This document shows, one piece after another, positions 31,932 to 39,794 of a DNA stretch of 60,512 nt. The notes beneath the pieces were generated by a model. That model was not told where the DNA came from. It saw only the letters and a program-made list of their open reading frames with translations, and made no database searches. Both the position numbers and the translations under genes were made by a program. Location of the stretch: the NCBI GenBank assembly GCA_002316835.1, contig DCEG01000092.1, positions 1 through 60,512 on the forward strand, given 5' to 3'. The stretch is from Bacteroidales bacterium UBA1035. GTDB taxonomy: Bacteria; Bacteroidota; Bacteroidia; Bacteroidales; Dysgonomonadaceae. Each line of letters opens with the position of its first letter. Position 1 is the stretch's first letter.

Positions 31932-34900
31932 TTATTCCATTGCCTCCAAAATCTGTTTTACCAGCTCATTTCGTTTCTCCTGTTCTTTTACTGATTCTAT
32001 CGGAAAACCTAAGATGCACGTGCTGTACGTTTTTCCTTTGTAAAACGTTCCCGCGCTCAGATTATTCTCCGAATACCGGAAAACGGTAAAAGAATTGTCG
32101 CCTACGGGTTCAATGGCATCGGGATGTTCCACCACGTAACTTTCGCTGTTCAGTTCGTTGTAATACTCGAAATTCCCTTGAATGGATTCGAAAGGCGAGG
32201 AAACAGCTTTGATTTTTCCCCCAACTGCTCCGTTGTTGTTGCGCCATTTATATTTTAAGGTGTTTTGTGCCCAATCTTTGTCTTCTTTTGTGGCGAATGG
32301 ATTGTCCCAAAAATCGCTTCCTACAAAATCGCCGCTCACAATAATATTTCCGCCACCGTTGCAGTAATCGGTAATTGCCTGTTGCTGCGCTTGCGAGAAT
32401 GTTTTGAACTTGGGCGGTTTGGCTCCGCGTGCAACGCTCCATTCGCGCTGTTTGCCCAAAATCCAATCCACCAGTTTATAATCCGATAATTGTACTGAAC
32501 CATTTTCAATGGCGCTTGCCGATGTCGAAACAAACGAATATCCCGCTTGGGCGAAGGCTTGTCCGTGCACGAAAGGATAATCGAACGTATTTCCGGCAAT
32601 GGTAGTGGTTTCGTAATTGGCGTTGCTGTCGCCAAAGCCCGAAGCATCATCGTCCATCCACGGAATTACGCGCCGAAATTCGTTTTGCTGCCCGATAAAA
32701 TGATGGTCGGCAATGTACGGCACGCCGTTATCCACACTTCCGGCAAACCCGGCGATGCTGTCTTCGGATGTAGTAAAACTGTGTGGTGCAGAAACACGGG
32801 TAAATCCGTTCACAATTAAAGCCTCGCCTTTTTGATTCGATTTTCTGCAAACCGATAAAATTTCGGACGGAAAACTTTTTCCGCCATCGTTTACGGCTTC
32901 TACTTTGAAACTGTATATGCTGTCTTTCTGAATATTAAGTGTGTATGAATTTGTGTTCACGAGTATCCCGTTATCGAAACCGCCACCGTTGATGCGTGTA
33001 TAGACGATGTAGCGGGTGGGATTTGCCGATGATTCTGTTGCATCGGGCGTAGAATTCCATTTTAATTTCACTTCCGTTTCACTCGAAAACAGTGCACTGA
33101 AATCCTTTACCGGCAACGGTTGCACCACATACGGGCGATTATATTGCGAAGCAAGGAATTTGAGCATTCCTTTATAGATGGAACGGCTGACCGTGAAACG
33201 GAAAGTAGGATCGAGACCATAACGCATATCGGCAAAGTTTTGGTGCGAAAGCAGTTCCAACAACATTGTCGGCACGTTGGGAATGCGTGCTTCGGCATAA
33301 GAACGATTCCACAGGTGGCGGCGTGTCCAATCGGGTTCGAAATCGCGACGAATATCGGTTGTTATTTCGTCCATAATCAGCTCCGTAAGGTCACGCGAAG
33401 CCCAACGGGAACGTCCGCTTTCGAATTTCTCGTCGTTGTGGTGCGTCATATAAATTCCGAGCGTTCCCACGATGGTGTCGCCCCAAAACGTGCCCGCATC
33501 GGTGTGAAAGGCAAACGCTAAATCCACGGGAATATGTAAGCCTTCGGCTTTGGGAAAGACCCCTGAACCGCCTGCAAGCCAGTTTACCCAAACGCCGCGG
33601 CTGGCGTAGTCGTCGGTATAATCGTTTTTTCCTTCGGTGCGGTTGTACACCGAATCGGGAACGCCCGCCCACTGCATCCAGTAACGTGCGCCCTCCGTAT
33701 ATCGGGGATAGCCGCTAATTTCGGGAGTGTAATTAATCTTTGACAGAACATTTTCTTTAGCAAGAGCCGTTTCCGAACTTTTGGTATTATCTTTTTCAAA
33801 ACCTTCGGGGTGCGGCATTCGGGCAATGTTTCCCATTCCGCCGCCGATTTTCACAGCATCGGCGGTAACAATTCTGCCCGCGCGTTTGCTTTTATTGGAA
33901 AGTGTGATTTTATGGTTTAGCCCTTTATTGAAATCGAAGTACCCGAGAAAAATCCACGTGCCTCCACCCATTTTCTGGTTTACGGTAAAATCGGTTTGTC
34001 CGCCGGCGTGATGCACGCTGTAAAGCGCTTCTTCCGTGCTGTTTTTCACGGTTTGGTAAGAAACATATACGCCATATTTTCCTTTTTCGGGAATATCGGG
34101 TGTCCACGTGGCGTGACTTTCCGCACCACGCGATACGGTTTTTATCTGTCGTGCCGTCCCCATCCGGAACGGATTTTCGCTGTCGAGATAGACCCTCTTC
34201 GGATTGGCAAATCCGGCTGAATCGGTTTGTTGCCAACGTTCTTTGCCGTTGGTTTCGGCATAACCTGAGTCGGCATCGTTATCAAGAATAATTTCGTGAA
34301 CGTTATAATCCCTTTCACGAGGCATCAGCACGTTCGCACCTGCGTTTTCCAGCATCGGCGTTAAAAACGGCAGCACGTAACTTTGCGTGTATAAGTCTTC
34401 TACCGTTTGAAAAGTGCGTGCGCGCTGCCATTCCCACCGGCCGAGTTTTTGTTCGTAATACCATCCGTGGCTTTGCCAAAGGGCGATGTGATTATTCGCA
34501 AGTCCTTTATCAAACGATTGTTGGGGTGCAGAAATATTTTTAACAAGCGGTGTTTTCACGTTGTGCACAATCATCCGGTTTTTATCCTTCGCCGATTGGC
34601 GATAAAAGTTGGGAACAAGCGTACTTATTTCTTGTCCGTCGGAAAACATACTGATACGATACTTCTTTTGTGCCGAAGGCAAGTAATATCGCACGCTATC
34701 GTAAATTTGACGAACGGTATGTTCGCGCATCGGGAGGTAGGAGAGCGAGAGGTTGGTGTAAATTTCTATGGACTTTTTGCGGTTGTTTAGGGCAATGCTG
34801 TCCACCGTAACCCTACCCGGACGAAGCAGAATTTCTTTATAGATATTGGTCAATGAGAAGTTTAAGTTATTCTTTAGATCATCATTGTTAATATCCTGTG

Positions 34901-34958
34901 AAAAAGAGGGGTAGTAAATTGATATAGCTAAAAGTATGAATAAAATCTTTTGTTTCAT
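31932..34958 (-). CDS. Large secreted N-acetylmuramoyl-L-alanine amidase with golvesin-type insert
   Basis: A 1008-residue secreted protein (signal peptide 1-20). An Amidase_3 zinc domain is split by an insert: His164 (LWQSHGWYY) and Glu187 (TVEDLYTQ) come before it, His485 (AFAFHTDAGT) and the catalytic-type Glu568 (TMLLELLSHQNF) after it. The insert at about 230-375 is a golvesin C-terminal-like beta domain (GKYGVYVSYQ, GGGTWIFLGYFDF, ADAVKIGGGMGN). A fibronectin type III domain (about 645-715) and a C-terminal glutamine-amidotransferase-like fold (about 730-1000, YCNGGGNIIVSGDF) follow. Databases often label such proteins xanthan lyase, but the visible residues argue for amide cleavage of peptidoglycan stems. 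It follows folA by 9 bases. Confidence 0.8.
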   Translation of the reverse strand: MKQKILFILLAISIYYPSFSQDINNDDLKNNLNFSLTNIYKEILLRPGRVTVDSIALNNRKKSIEIYTNLSLSYLPMREHTVRQIYDSVRYYLPSAQKKYRISMFSDGQEISTLVPNFYRQSAKDKNRMIVHNVKTPLVKNISAPQQSFDKGLANNHIALWQSHGWYYEQKLGRWEWQRARTFQTVEDLYTQSYVLPFLTPMLENAGANVLMPRERDYNVHEIILDNDADSGYAETNGKERWQQTDSAGFANPKRVYLDSENPFRMGTARQIKTVSRGAESHATWTPDIPEKGKYGVYVSYQTVKNSTEEALYSVHHAGGQTDFTVNQKMGGGTWIFLGYFDFNKGLNHKITLSNKSKRAGRIVTADAVKIGGGMGNIARMPHPEGFEKDNTKSSETALAKENVLSKINYTPEISGYPRYTEGARYWMQWAGVPDSVYNRTEGKNDYTDDYASRGVWVNWLAGGSGVFPKAEGLHIPVDLAFAFHTDAGTFWGDTIVGTLGIYMTHHNDEKFESGRSRWASRDLTELIMDEITTDIRRDFEPDWTRRHLWNRSYAEARIPNVPTMLLELLSHQNFADMRYGLDPTFRFTVSRSIYKGMLKFLASQYNRPYVVQPLPVKDFSALFSSETEVKLKWNSTPDATESSANPTRYIVYTRINGGGFDNGILVNTNSYTLNIQKDSIYSFKVEAVNDGGKSFPSEILSVCRKSNQKGEALIVNGFTRVSAPHSFTTSEDSIAGFAGSVDNGVPYIADHHFIGQQNEFRRVIPWMDDDASGFGDSNANYETTTIAGNTFDYPFVHGQAFAQAGYSFVSTSASAIENGSVQLSDYKLVDWILGKQREWSVARGAKPPKFKTFSQAQQQAITDYCNGGGNIIVSGDFVGSDFWDNPFATKEDKDWAQNTLKYKWRNNNGAVGGKIKAVSSPFESIQGNFEYYNELNSESYVVEHPDAIEPVGDNSFTVFRYSENNLSAGTFYKGKTYSTCILGFPIESVKEQEKRNELVKQILEAME

Positions 34959-34967
34959 AAGTAGATT

Positions 34968-35531
34968 TTATTTCTTATTTTGCATCCTTTTGTAAGTTTC
35001 GAATGTATAGTTATAGGTGTGCTTTTCATCCGCTTTATGTTCCTCTTTCTCTACTAATTTCCATTCATGGAAATTAATTTCCGGAAAGAATGTGTCAGCA
35101 TCTTCAAATATGTGGTGAATGTGTGTGAGGTATAACTTATCGGTCAATTCCAACGATGAACGATACAATTGCCCACCGCCGATAATAAAAATTTCTTTGT
35201 CGGAAGGAGCTTTTTCAAACGCTTCATTGAGGGAGCGAACTACAATACAATTCGGATAATTTTCGGCTTTATCGGATGTAATTACCATATTGGTTCGATT
35301 GGGCAGCGCACCTTTCGGCAACGATTCATACGTTCGCCGCCCCATTACCACCGTATGCCCCGAAGTGATGTTTTTAAAATGTTTTAAGTCGTTGGGTAAG
35401 TGGCAGAGTAAATCGCCGTTGCGGCCAATGGCGTTTTTCTCGTCTACGGCGACAATAATAGCCCCCCTTAATCCCTCCGAAGGGGGGAGAGGGTTAGCCG
35501 GATTATTATCTATGTGATACATATGGGACAT
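34968..35531 (-). CDS. folA: Dihydrofolate reductase
   Basis: A 187-residue cytoplasmic NADPH-dependent enzyme that makes tetrahydrofolate. The core is complete: IIVAVDEKNAIGRNGDLLCH, LPNDLKHFKNITSGHTVVMG with the catalytic Asp, GRRTYESLP and the NADPH loop IFIIGGGQLYR. Family members normally begin just before IIVAVDEK; here about 23 residues precede it (NPANPLPPSEGLRG), and the DNA encoding part of them is a GC-rich palindrome. There is no ATG, GTG or TTG between the palindrome and the core, so the extension is probably translated. It lies downstream of thyA, 64 bases away. Confidence 0.93.
   Translation of the reverse strand: MSHMYHIDNNPANPLPPSEGLRGAIIVAVDEKNAIGRNGDLLCHLPNDLKHFKNITSGHTVVMGRRTYESLPKGALPNRTNMVITSDKAENYPNCIVVRSLNEAFEKAPSDKEIFIIGGGQLYRSSLELTDKLYLTHIHHIFEDADTFFPEINFHEWKLVEKEEHKADEKHTYNYTFETYKRMQNKK
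35461..35495. repeat. GC-rich palindromic repeat read into the folA N-terminus
   Basis: The segment CCCCCCTTAATCCCTCCGAA followed by GGGGGG is a member of the common Bacteroidetes CCCCT/AGGGG palindrome group. It encodes the LPPSEGLRG residues of dihydrofolate reductase. A related copy lies 73 bases away after thyA. Confidence 0.65.
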
Positions 35532-35568
35532 TTTTTTCAGTTTATAAAAGAGTTACTGCATTTCCGAG

Positions 35569-35596
35569 CCTCCCCTTTGGGGAGGTTGGTGGGGCC
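35569..35596. repeat. GC-rich palindrome between thyA and folA
   Basis: Perfect 7-bp stem CCTCCCC/GGGGAGG with loop TTT, followed by TTGGTGGGGCC that touches the thyA stop codon. It may stabilise the thyA message 3' end or act as a weak terminator. Confidence 0.7.
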
Positions 35597-36390
35597 TATA
35601 CGCTTACTGTTCCTTTAATATGTGGATGCGGGTCGTAATCCGTCAACTCGAAGTCTTCGAACTTAAAGGAAAAAATATCTTTCACATCCGGATTTATTTT
35701 CATTTGGGGTAAAGTACGTGGCTCGCGCGAAAGCTGCAGGTTCACCTGCTCAAGGTGGTTCAAATAAATATGCGCGTCGCCAAATGTGTGGATAAAATCG
35801 CCTTCTTCTAAACCTGTAACTTGTGCCATCATCTTCAAAAGTAATGCATACGAAGCGATATTGAACGGTACGCCAAGAAAAATATCGGCACTGCGTTGGT
35901 AGAGTTGCAGGCTCAGTTTGCCGTCGGCCACATAGAACTGAAAAAACGCGTGGCAGGGCGGCAGATTCATATTCGGAATATCTGCTACGTTCCACGAACT
36001 TACAATGATTCGGCGAGAATCAGGATTGTTTTTGAGCGTATTTACCACTTGCGAAATCTGATCGATATGTCCACCGTAGTAATCAGGCCACGAGCGCCAC
36101 TGATAACCGTAAATATGCCCTAAATCACCGTCTTCTCCTGCCCACTCGTCCCAAATGCGCACACCGTTATCATTGAGGTACTTTATGTTGGTATCGCCAT
36201 TCAGGAACCACAACAGTTCGTGGATAATCGATTTTAAATGTAGTTTTTTGGTTGTCAGTACCGGAAAACCATCGCTCATCTTGAACCGGCTCTGATGTCC
36301 GAATATACTGATAGTTCCTGTTCCGGTGCGGTCTTCTTTTCGTACACCTTCATCCAGTACGCGTTGAAGTAAATCTAAATATTGTTTCAT
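35596..36390 (-). CDS. thyA: Thymidylate synthase
   Basis: A 264-residue cytoplasmic enzyme that methylates dUMP to dTMP using methylene-tetrahydrofolate. Motifs: KEDRTGTGTISIFGHQ at residues 18-33, catalytic Cys146 in MNLPPCHAFFQFYV, QRSADIFLGVPFNIASYA and the dUMP-binding GDAHIYLNH. The length is exactly that of E. coli ThyA when the start is set at ATG 36390 (MKQYLDLLQ); an ATG six codons upstream gives a non-homologous extension. folA and the large amidase follow on the same strand, so dihydrofolate made by ThyA is recycled by its neighbour. Confidence 0.96.
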   Translation of the reverse strand: MKQYLDLLQRVLDEGVRKEDRTGTGTISIFGHQSRFKMSDGFPVLTTKKLHLKSIIHELLWFLNGDTNIKYLNDNGVRIWDEWAGEDGDLGHIYGYQWRSWPDYYGGHIDQISQVVNTLKNNPDSRRIIVSSWNVADIPNMNLPPCHAFFQFYVADGKLSLQLYQRSADIFLGVPFNIASYALLLKMMAQVTGLEEGDFIHTFGDAHIYLNHLEQVNLQLSREPRTLPQMKINPDVKDIFSFKFEDFELTDYDPHPHIKGTVSV

Positions 36391-36409
36391 TTTCAAAAAG
36401 AGTTTCACA

Positions 36410-36440
36410 CAAAAATACGGGTTTATTTTGTTATCTCAAA
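36410..36440 (-). promoter_or_regulatory. Predicted promoter of thyA-folA
   Basis: Read on the minus strand, TTTG (36440-36437) and TATTTTTG (36417-36410) are separated by 19 nt and match the Bacteroidetes -33/-7 consensus. Transcription would start a few bases before the thyA ATG at 36390. Confidence 0.65.
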
Positions 36441-36601
36441 CAGTATTATCCGAAAGATTGCCGAACGAAATTTTCAAGAACTAATAAGCATTATAAAAAT
36501 TAATTGTTGATTTTTTCCACGTGCATATTTTTTTATCAAACTAAATAGGTTTTGTAACGTTAAATAGGTATCTTTAGAAAATTTTTAATCAAATTAACGA
36601 C

Positions 36602-37189
36602 ATGAATTTATCTGAATTATTAAATGGCCCAATCGGGCAAACGGTTATAAACAATGTAGCCAATCAGTTGGGAATGGACGAAAGACAAGCTGCAAGCGCA
36701 ATAAGCGTTGCTCTTCCGGCTATTTTGGGTGGAATGCAAAGAAACGTTCAGTCTCAGCAAGGTGCGCAAAGCTTAAACAATGCGTTGGACGATGCCAGGC
36801 ACGATGGAAGTTTACTGGAAAATCTCGGTGGCCTTTTGGGTGGAAATTCTCAGGCAATCAGCCAGGATGGAGGTAAAATTTTAGGTCATATTTTTGGTGC
36901 CAACAAACCGGCCGTGGAACAAGGAATTTCTCAAAAAACAGGAATCAGTCTGCAAAAAATTGGTCCGCTTTTGGCTATTCTGGCACCGATTGTAATGGCT
37001 TATCTCGGAAAAGAAAAGCGTCAGACCAATACCAACGCCGGAGGGCTTGGTGATCTGTTAGGCGGTTTGTTAGGTGGCGGACAACCTCAAAGACGAAGTG
37101 GTGGCGGCTTGATGGATATGGTAGGCGGTTTGCTGGATAAAAACCGTGACGGTAACGTTCTCGATGATATTTTGGGAATGATTAAATAA
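36602..37189 (+). CDS. DUF937 (YidB-like) family protein
   Basis: A 195-residue protein of the DUF937 family, function unknown. The N-terminal helical domain (ELLNGPIGQTVINNVANQLG, then ASAISVALPAILGGMQRN) and a central GKILGHIFGANKPAVEQ block are characteristic, followed by a hydrophobic stretch LLAILAPIVMAYLG (about 123-136) and a Gly/Leu-rich tail ending in KNRDGNVLDDILGM. The last motif looks like a dockerin-like DxNxDG calcium loop. No signal peptide. It stands alone between thyA (divergent) and a terminator. Confidence 0.85.
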   Translation: MNLSELLNGPIGQTVINNVANQLGMDERQAASAISVALPAILGGMQRNVQSQQGAQSLNNALDDARHDGSLLENLGGLLGGNSQAISQDGGKILGHIFGANKPAVEQGISQKTGISLQKIGPLLAILAPIVMAYLGKEKRQTNTNAGGLGDLLGGLLGGGQPQRRSGGGLMDMVGGLLDKNRDGNVLDDILGMIK

Positions 37190-37217
37190 GAAAAACATAA
37201 GAATATATTTTCTGAAG

Positions 37218-37242
37218 AAAGTCCTGAATAAGGACTTTTTTT
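37218..37242 (+). terminator. Intrinsic terminator after the DUF937 gene
   Basis: Stem AAAGTCCT/AGGACTTT with loop GAATA, followed by a T-run; 29 bases beyond the stop codon. Confidence 0.88.
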
Positions 37243-37354
37243 ATTATTTTTTGAAAAAAGTAAACAATTGCTTTCAGAAATGCGTTTTAACAGTTAAACG
37301 AATGTAATTTTTTTCAGTCTATAACTCAAGAAAAAACTCTTAATACTTACACTT

Positions 37355-37822
37355 ATGAAAAGAAATGTCTTTACTTCTCTGTTTGCCGCTATTCTTTTAT
37401 TGGGAGTAACTTTTGGCGTTACTTCCTGTTCAAATAACGATGATATTGCTGAAACACAGTGGAAAGTTATTCCTATATCGATAAAAAAAGCTGACTGGAA
37501 ATGGAATGCTACAGAGGGACAGTACGAAGCCATTGTGAATCTGCCCGAACTTACTCAATTTGTTTTTAATGAAGGAGCAGCAATGGCATACGTAAAATTT
37601 AATGCAAATACCAAAGCTCCGCTCCCGTATTCTAAATCATATTCTTATGAATATACTGGTGAAGATGGTAAAACGTATACAGGATATTATACAGAACATA
37701 TTCAATGCGATTTTCAGCTTGGAAGTCCTTCTACTGTAGCTTTTTATATAGAAGCATCGGATTTGCAAAGAGTTGATGCATACTTGGAAGACAGAAATTT
37801 TGAAGTAGTATTAATCTGGTAA
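37355..37822 (+). CDS. Lipoprotein of unknown function, first of a tandem pair
   Basis: A 155-residue protein with lipoprotein signal (VTSC, Cys25). The mature domain begins at TQWKVIPISIKKADWKW and ends in SDLQRVDAYLEDRNFEVVLIW. It shares its whole mature domain with the next gene: QWK, KADW, YEAI, LPELT, EGAA, CDFQ.GSPSTVAF and the terminal F.VVLIW. No catalytic motif is seen and the family is unknown to me, though similar short lipoproteins with a terminal LIW are frequent in Bacteroidales. The next gene starts 13 bases later. Confidence 0.75.
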   Translation: MKRNVFTSLFAAILLLGVTFGVTSCSNNDDIAETQWKVIPISIKKADWKWNATEGQYEAIVNLPELTQFVFNEGAAMAYVKFNANTKAPLPYSKSYSYEYTGEDGKTYTGYYTEHIQCDFQLGSPSTVAFYIEASDLQRVDAYLEDRNFEVVLIW

Positions 37823-37835
37823 AAAACTAATAAAA

Positions 37836-38360
37836 ATGAAAAGAAAAATTTTGTTTGCTTTTTCGTTGTTTCTTGCCCTTCTTATAGGATATTCCTGTAC
37901 GAGCTCTCCTTCACAAGACTATCTGGATGAGTTCGAAGTAAGGAGAATGATAGATGAAGCCATTAAGCAGAATAACGAAAAACTTGAGTTTACTCAGTGG
38001 AAAATAATAAATATCGCTGCTAAGAAAGCAGACTGGGTATGGGATGAAACAGTAGGAAGATACGAAGCCATATATGATCTTCCTGAGCTAACAGAGTTCA
38101 TTTATGAAGAAGGTGCTGCTATCGGGTATGTTTTTCTTGGAACTCAGGGAGTGGATGAAGTGCAAAAACTTCTTCCGTTTGTTCATACTTACTCTGAAAC
38201 AGATGATCAAGGAAATACTATAGCCTATACAGAAACGATCAGTTGTGATTTTCAGTATGGTAGTCCAAGTACCGTAGCATTTTTTATACAAGCTTCTGAT
38301 CTGTTCAGAGCCGATCAATATCTTGCAGATTACAATTTCCGCGTTGTTTTGATTTGGTAA
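37836..38360 (+). CDS. Lipoprotein of unknown function, second of a tandem pair
   Basis: A 174-residue paralogue of the preceding protein. The lipoprotein signal ends at GYSC (Cys21). Between the signal and the shared domain it has a charged helical segment of about 30 residues (YLDEFEVRRMIDEAIKQNNE) that may form a coiled coil or oligomerise. The shared domain runs from TQWKIINIAAKKADWVW to YNFRVVLIW. Its stop codon directly abuts the stop codon of the convergent folC gene with no base between. A surface or periplasmic binding role is possible but unproven. Confidence 0.75.
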   Translation: MKRKILFAFSLFLALLIGYSCTSSPSQDYLDEFEVRRMIDEAIKQNNEKLEFTQWKIINIAAKKADWVWDETVGRYEAIYDLPELTEFIYEEGAAIGYVFLGTQGVDEVQKLLPFVHTYSETDDQGNTIAYTETISCDFQYGSPSTVAFFIQASDLFRADQYLADYNFRVVLIW

Positions 38361-39698
38361 TTATATAAACAGCGGCAGTGTATCTGCCACGATAAACGAA
38401 CTTCCGCCGATGAAAATGAAATCGTTTTCATCGGCGTTTTCTTTGGCTGCTTTTATGGCTTCGGGAACGTTCCCGAAAGTGTCTCCATGCAGCCCGAAAG
38501 CTGCCGCTTGCTCCGCAAGCACGTTTTCGCCTAGGGATCTTTCTACGGATGCTTTAGTAAAATAATAAATGGCATATTGAGGCAACATGGACAAAACCGA
38601 GGTGATATCTTTATCGTTTACCATACCGAAAACAATATGTAATCGATGGTGTTTTTCCTGTTTCAGTTGCTCCACTATATAACGGATTCCGTGAGCGTTA
38701 TGCCCCGTGTCACAAACTATTTTAGGATTCTCTTGCAGTACCTGCCAACGTCCCATTAATCCGGTTAATTCCACCACATGGGCAAAACCGTGGTAAACGG
38801 CTTCCTTCGGAATTTGATATCCGATTCTTTTCAATTCAGCTACTGCCGATAGTACCGTTTTTGCATTCTTTTCTTGTGCGAAGCTGCCTAAATTGTTTAT
38901 TAAATCAGGATATTCGTGAGTATGAATAAGCCAACCATTGTTATTTTTTTGTGCGATAAAATCTTTCAAAAATGTTTCTGTGAAAACGATTGGTGCATTT
39001 TCAGAATTAGCTTTGTTTGTGAAAACTTGTTTTACTTCTTCATTGTCGATTTCACCAATAACAACAGGCGTATTTGGTTTGATAATACCTGCTTTTTCTT
39101 CTGCAATTTTGGGTAAAGTGTCTCCCAAATATTGAATATGATCGAATCCGATATTGGTAATAATGCACAAATCGGGCGAAATAATATTGGTGCTGTCCAA
39201 TCTTCCGCCTAAACCTACTTCGATAACCGCCACGTCTACTTTTTGCTCAGCGAAATAAAGAAACGCCATCTCCATTGTTAGCTCGAAGAACGAGGGCATA
39301 ATCGGTTCGAACTGTTCACGGTATTTCTCCACAAAATCAATCACATATTCTTTCGAAACCATTTCACCGTTCACCCGAATTCGTTCTCGAAAATCTACTA
39401 AATGCGGTGAAGTGTACAATCCGACTCTATATCCCGATTGTTGCAAAATGGCTGCAAGCAGGTGCGAGGTTGATCCTTTGCCGTTGGTTCCGCCTACGTG
39501 AATGGTTTTGTAATTGCGGTGCGGATGATTGAAAATAGCATCCAGCCGATGGCTGTTTTCCAATCCGGGTTTATAAGCAAGATGTCCGATGCGTTGGTAT
39601 TCGGGCATTTGGGAGTAAAGATAATCGAGGGTTTGTTGATAAACCCCTAAATCCCCTAAAGGGGACTTTTCGTTTTGTAGATTGTTTTTGGGCTGCAT
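38361..39698 (-). CDS. folC: Bifunctional dihydrofolate synthase/folylpolyglutamate synthase
   Basis: A 445-residue cytoplasmic Mur-ligase-type enzyme that adds glutamate to dihydropteroate and tetrahydrofolate. The P-loop is VGGTNGKGSTSHLL (about 68-81), followed by LYTSPHLVDFRERIRVNG; VIEVGLGGRLDSTN and the C-terminal CDTGHNAHGIRY are also intact. Homologues begin near YQQTLDYLYSQMP; here 19 residues precede, and residues 11-19 (KSPLGDLGV) are encoded by a palindromic repeat at 39642-39670. There is no other good start between the repeat and the core. Confidence 0.94.
   Translation of the reverse strand: MQPKNNLQNEKSPLGDLGVYQQTLDYLYSQMPEYQRIGHLAYKPGLENSHRLDAIFNHPHRNYKTIHVGGTNGKGSTSHLLAAILQQSGYRVGLYTSPHLVDFRERIRVNGEMVSKEYVIDFVEKYREQFEPIMPSFFELTMEMAFLYFAEQKVDVAVIEVGLGGRLDSTNIISPDLCIITNIGFDHIQYLGDTLPKIAEEKAGIIKPNTPVVIGEIDNEEVKQVFTNKANSENAPIVFTETFLKDFIAQKNNNGWLIHTHEYPDLINNLGSFAQEKNAKTVLSAVAELKRIGYQIPKEAVYHGFAHVVELTGLMGRWQVLQENPKIVCDTGHNAHGIRYIVEQLKQEKHHRLHIVFGMVNDKDITSVLSMLPQYAIYYFTKASVERSLGENVLAEQAAAFGLHGDTFGNVPEAIKAAKENADENDFIFIGGSSFIVADTLPLFI
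39642..39670. repeat. CCCCTAAA palindromic repeat inside the folC 5' end
   Basis: Reads AACCCCTAAATCCCCTAAAG followed by GGGACTTTT. Its reverse complement recurs with few changes at 39767-39794, so the folC-dpp3 spacer is bracketed by inverted copies. Confidence 0.75.
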
Positions 39699-39728
39699 CT
39701 TTTTTGTTCTTGTTTAGTAAAACAACAA

Positions 39729-39753
39729 GTGCCCGAAAAAGTTTCAGGCACTC
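39729..39753 (-). terminator. Hairpin terminator between dpp3 and folC
   Basis: An 11-bp stem AGTGCCCGAAA/TTTCAGGCACT with one wobble and a 3-base loop. On the minus strand it is followed by TTGTTGTTTT, so it would end dpp3 transcription before folC. Confidence 0.65.
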
Positions 39754-39766
39754 GTATATGTTTATT

Positions 39767-39794
39767 AAAGTCCCCTTAAGGGATTTAGGGGTCT
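39767..39794. repeat. CCCCTAAA palindromic repeat after dpp3
   Basis: Reads AAAGTCCCCTTAAGGGATTT followed by AGGGGTC and touches the dpp3 stop codon. It is the inverted partner of the copy at 39642-39670. Confidence 0.75.

Noticed and set aside
31932..34958. Xanthan lyase, the common database label for this protein type
   Set aside because: The polysaccharide-lyase fold signatures are absent, whereas the four residues expected for a zinc amidase are present in order.
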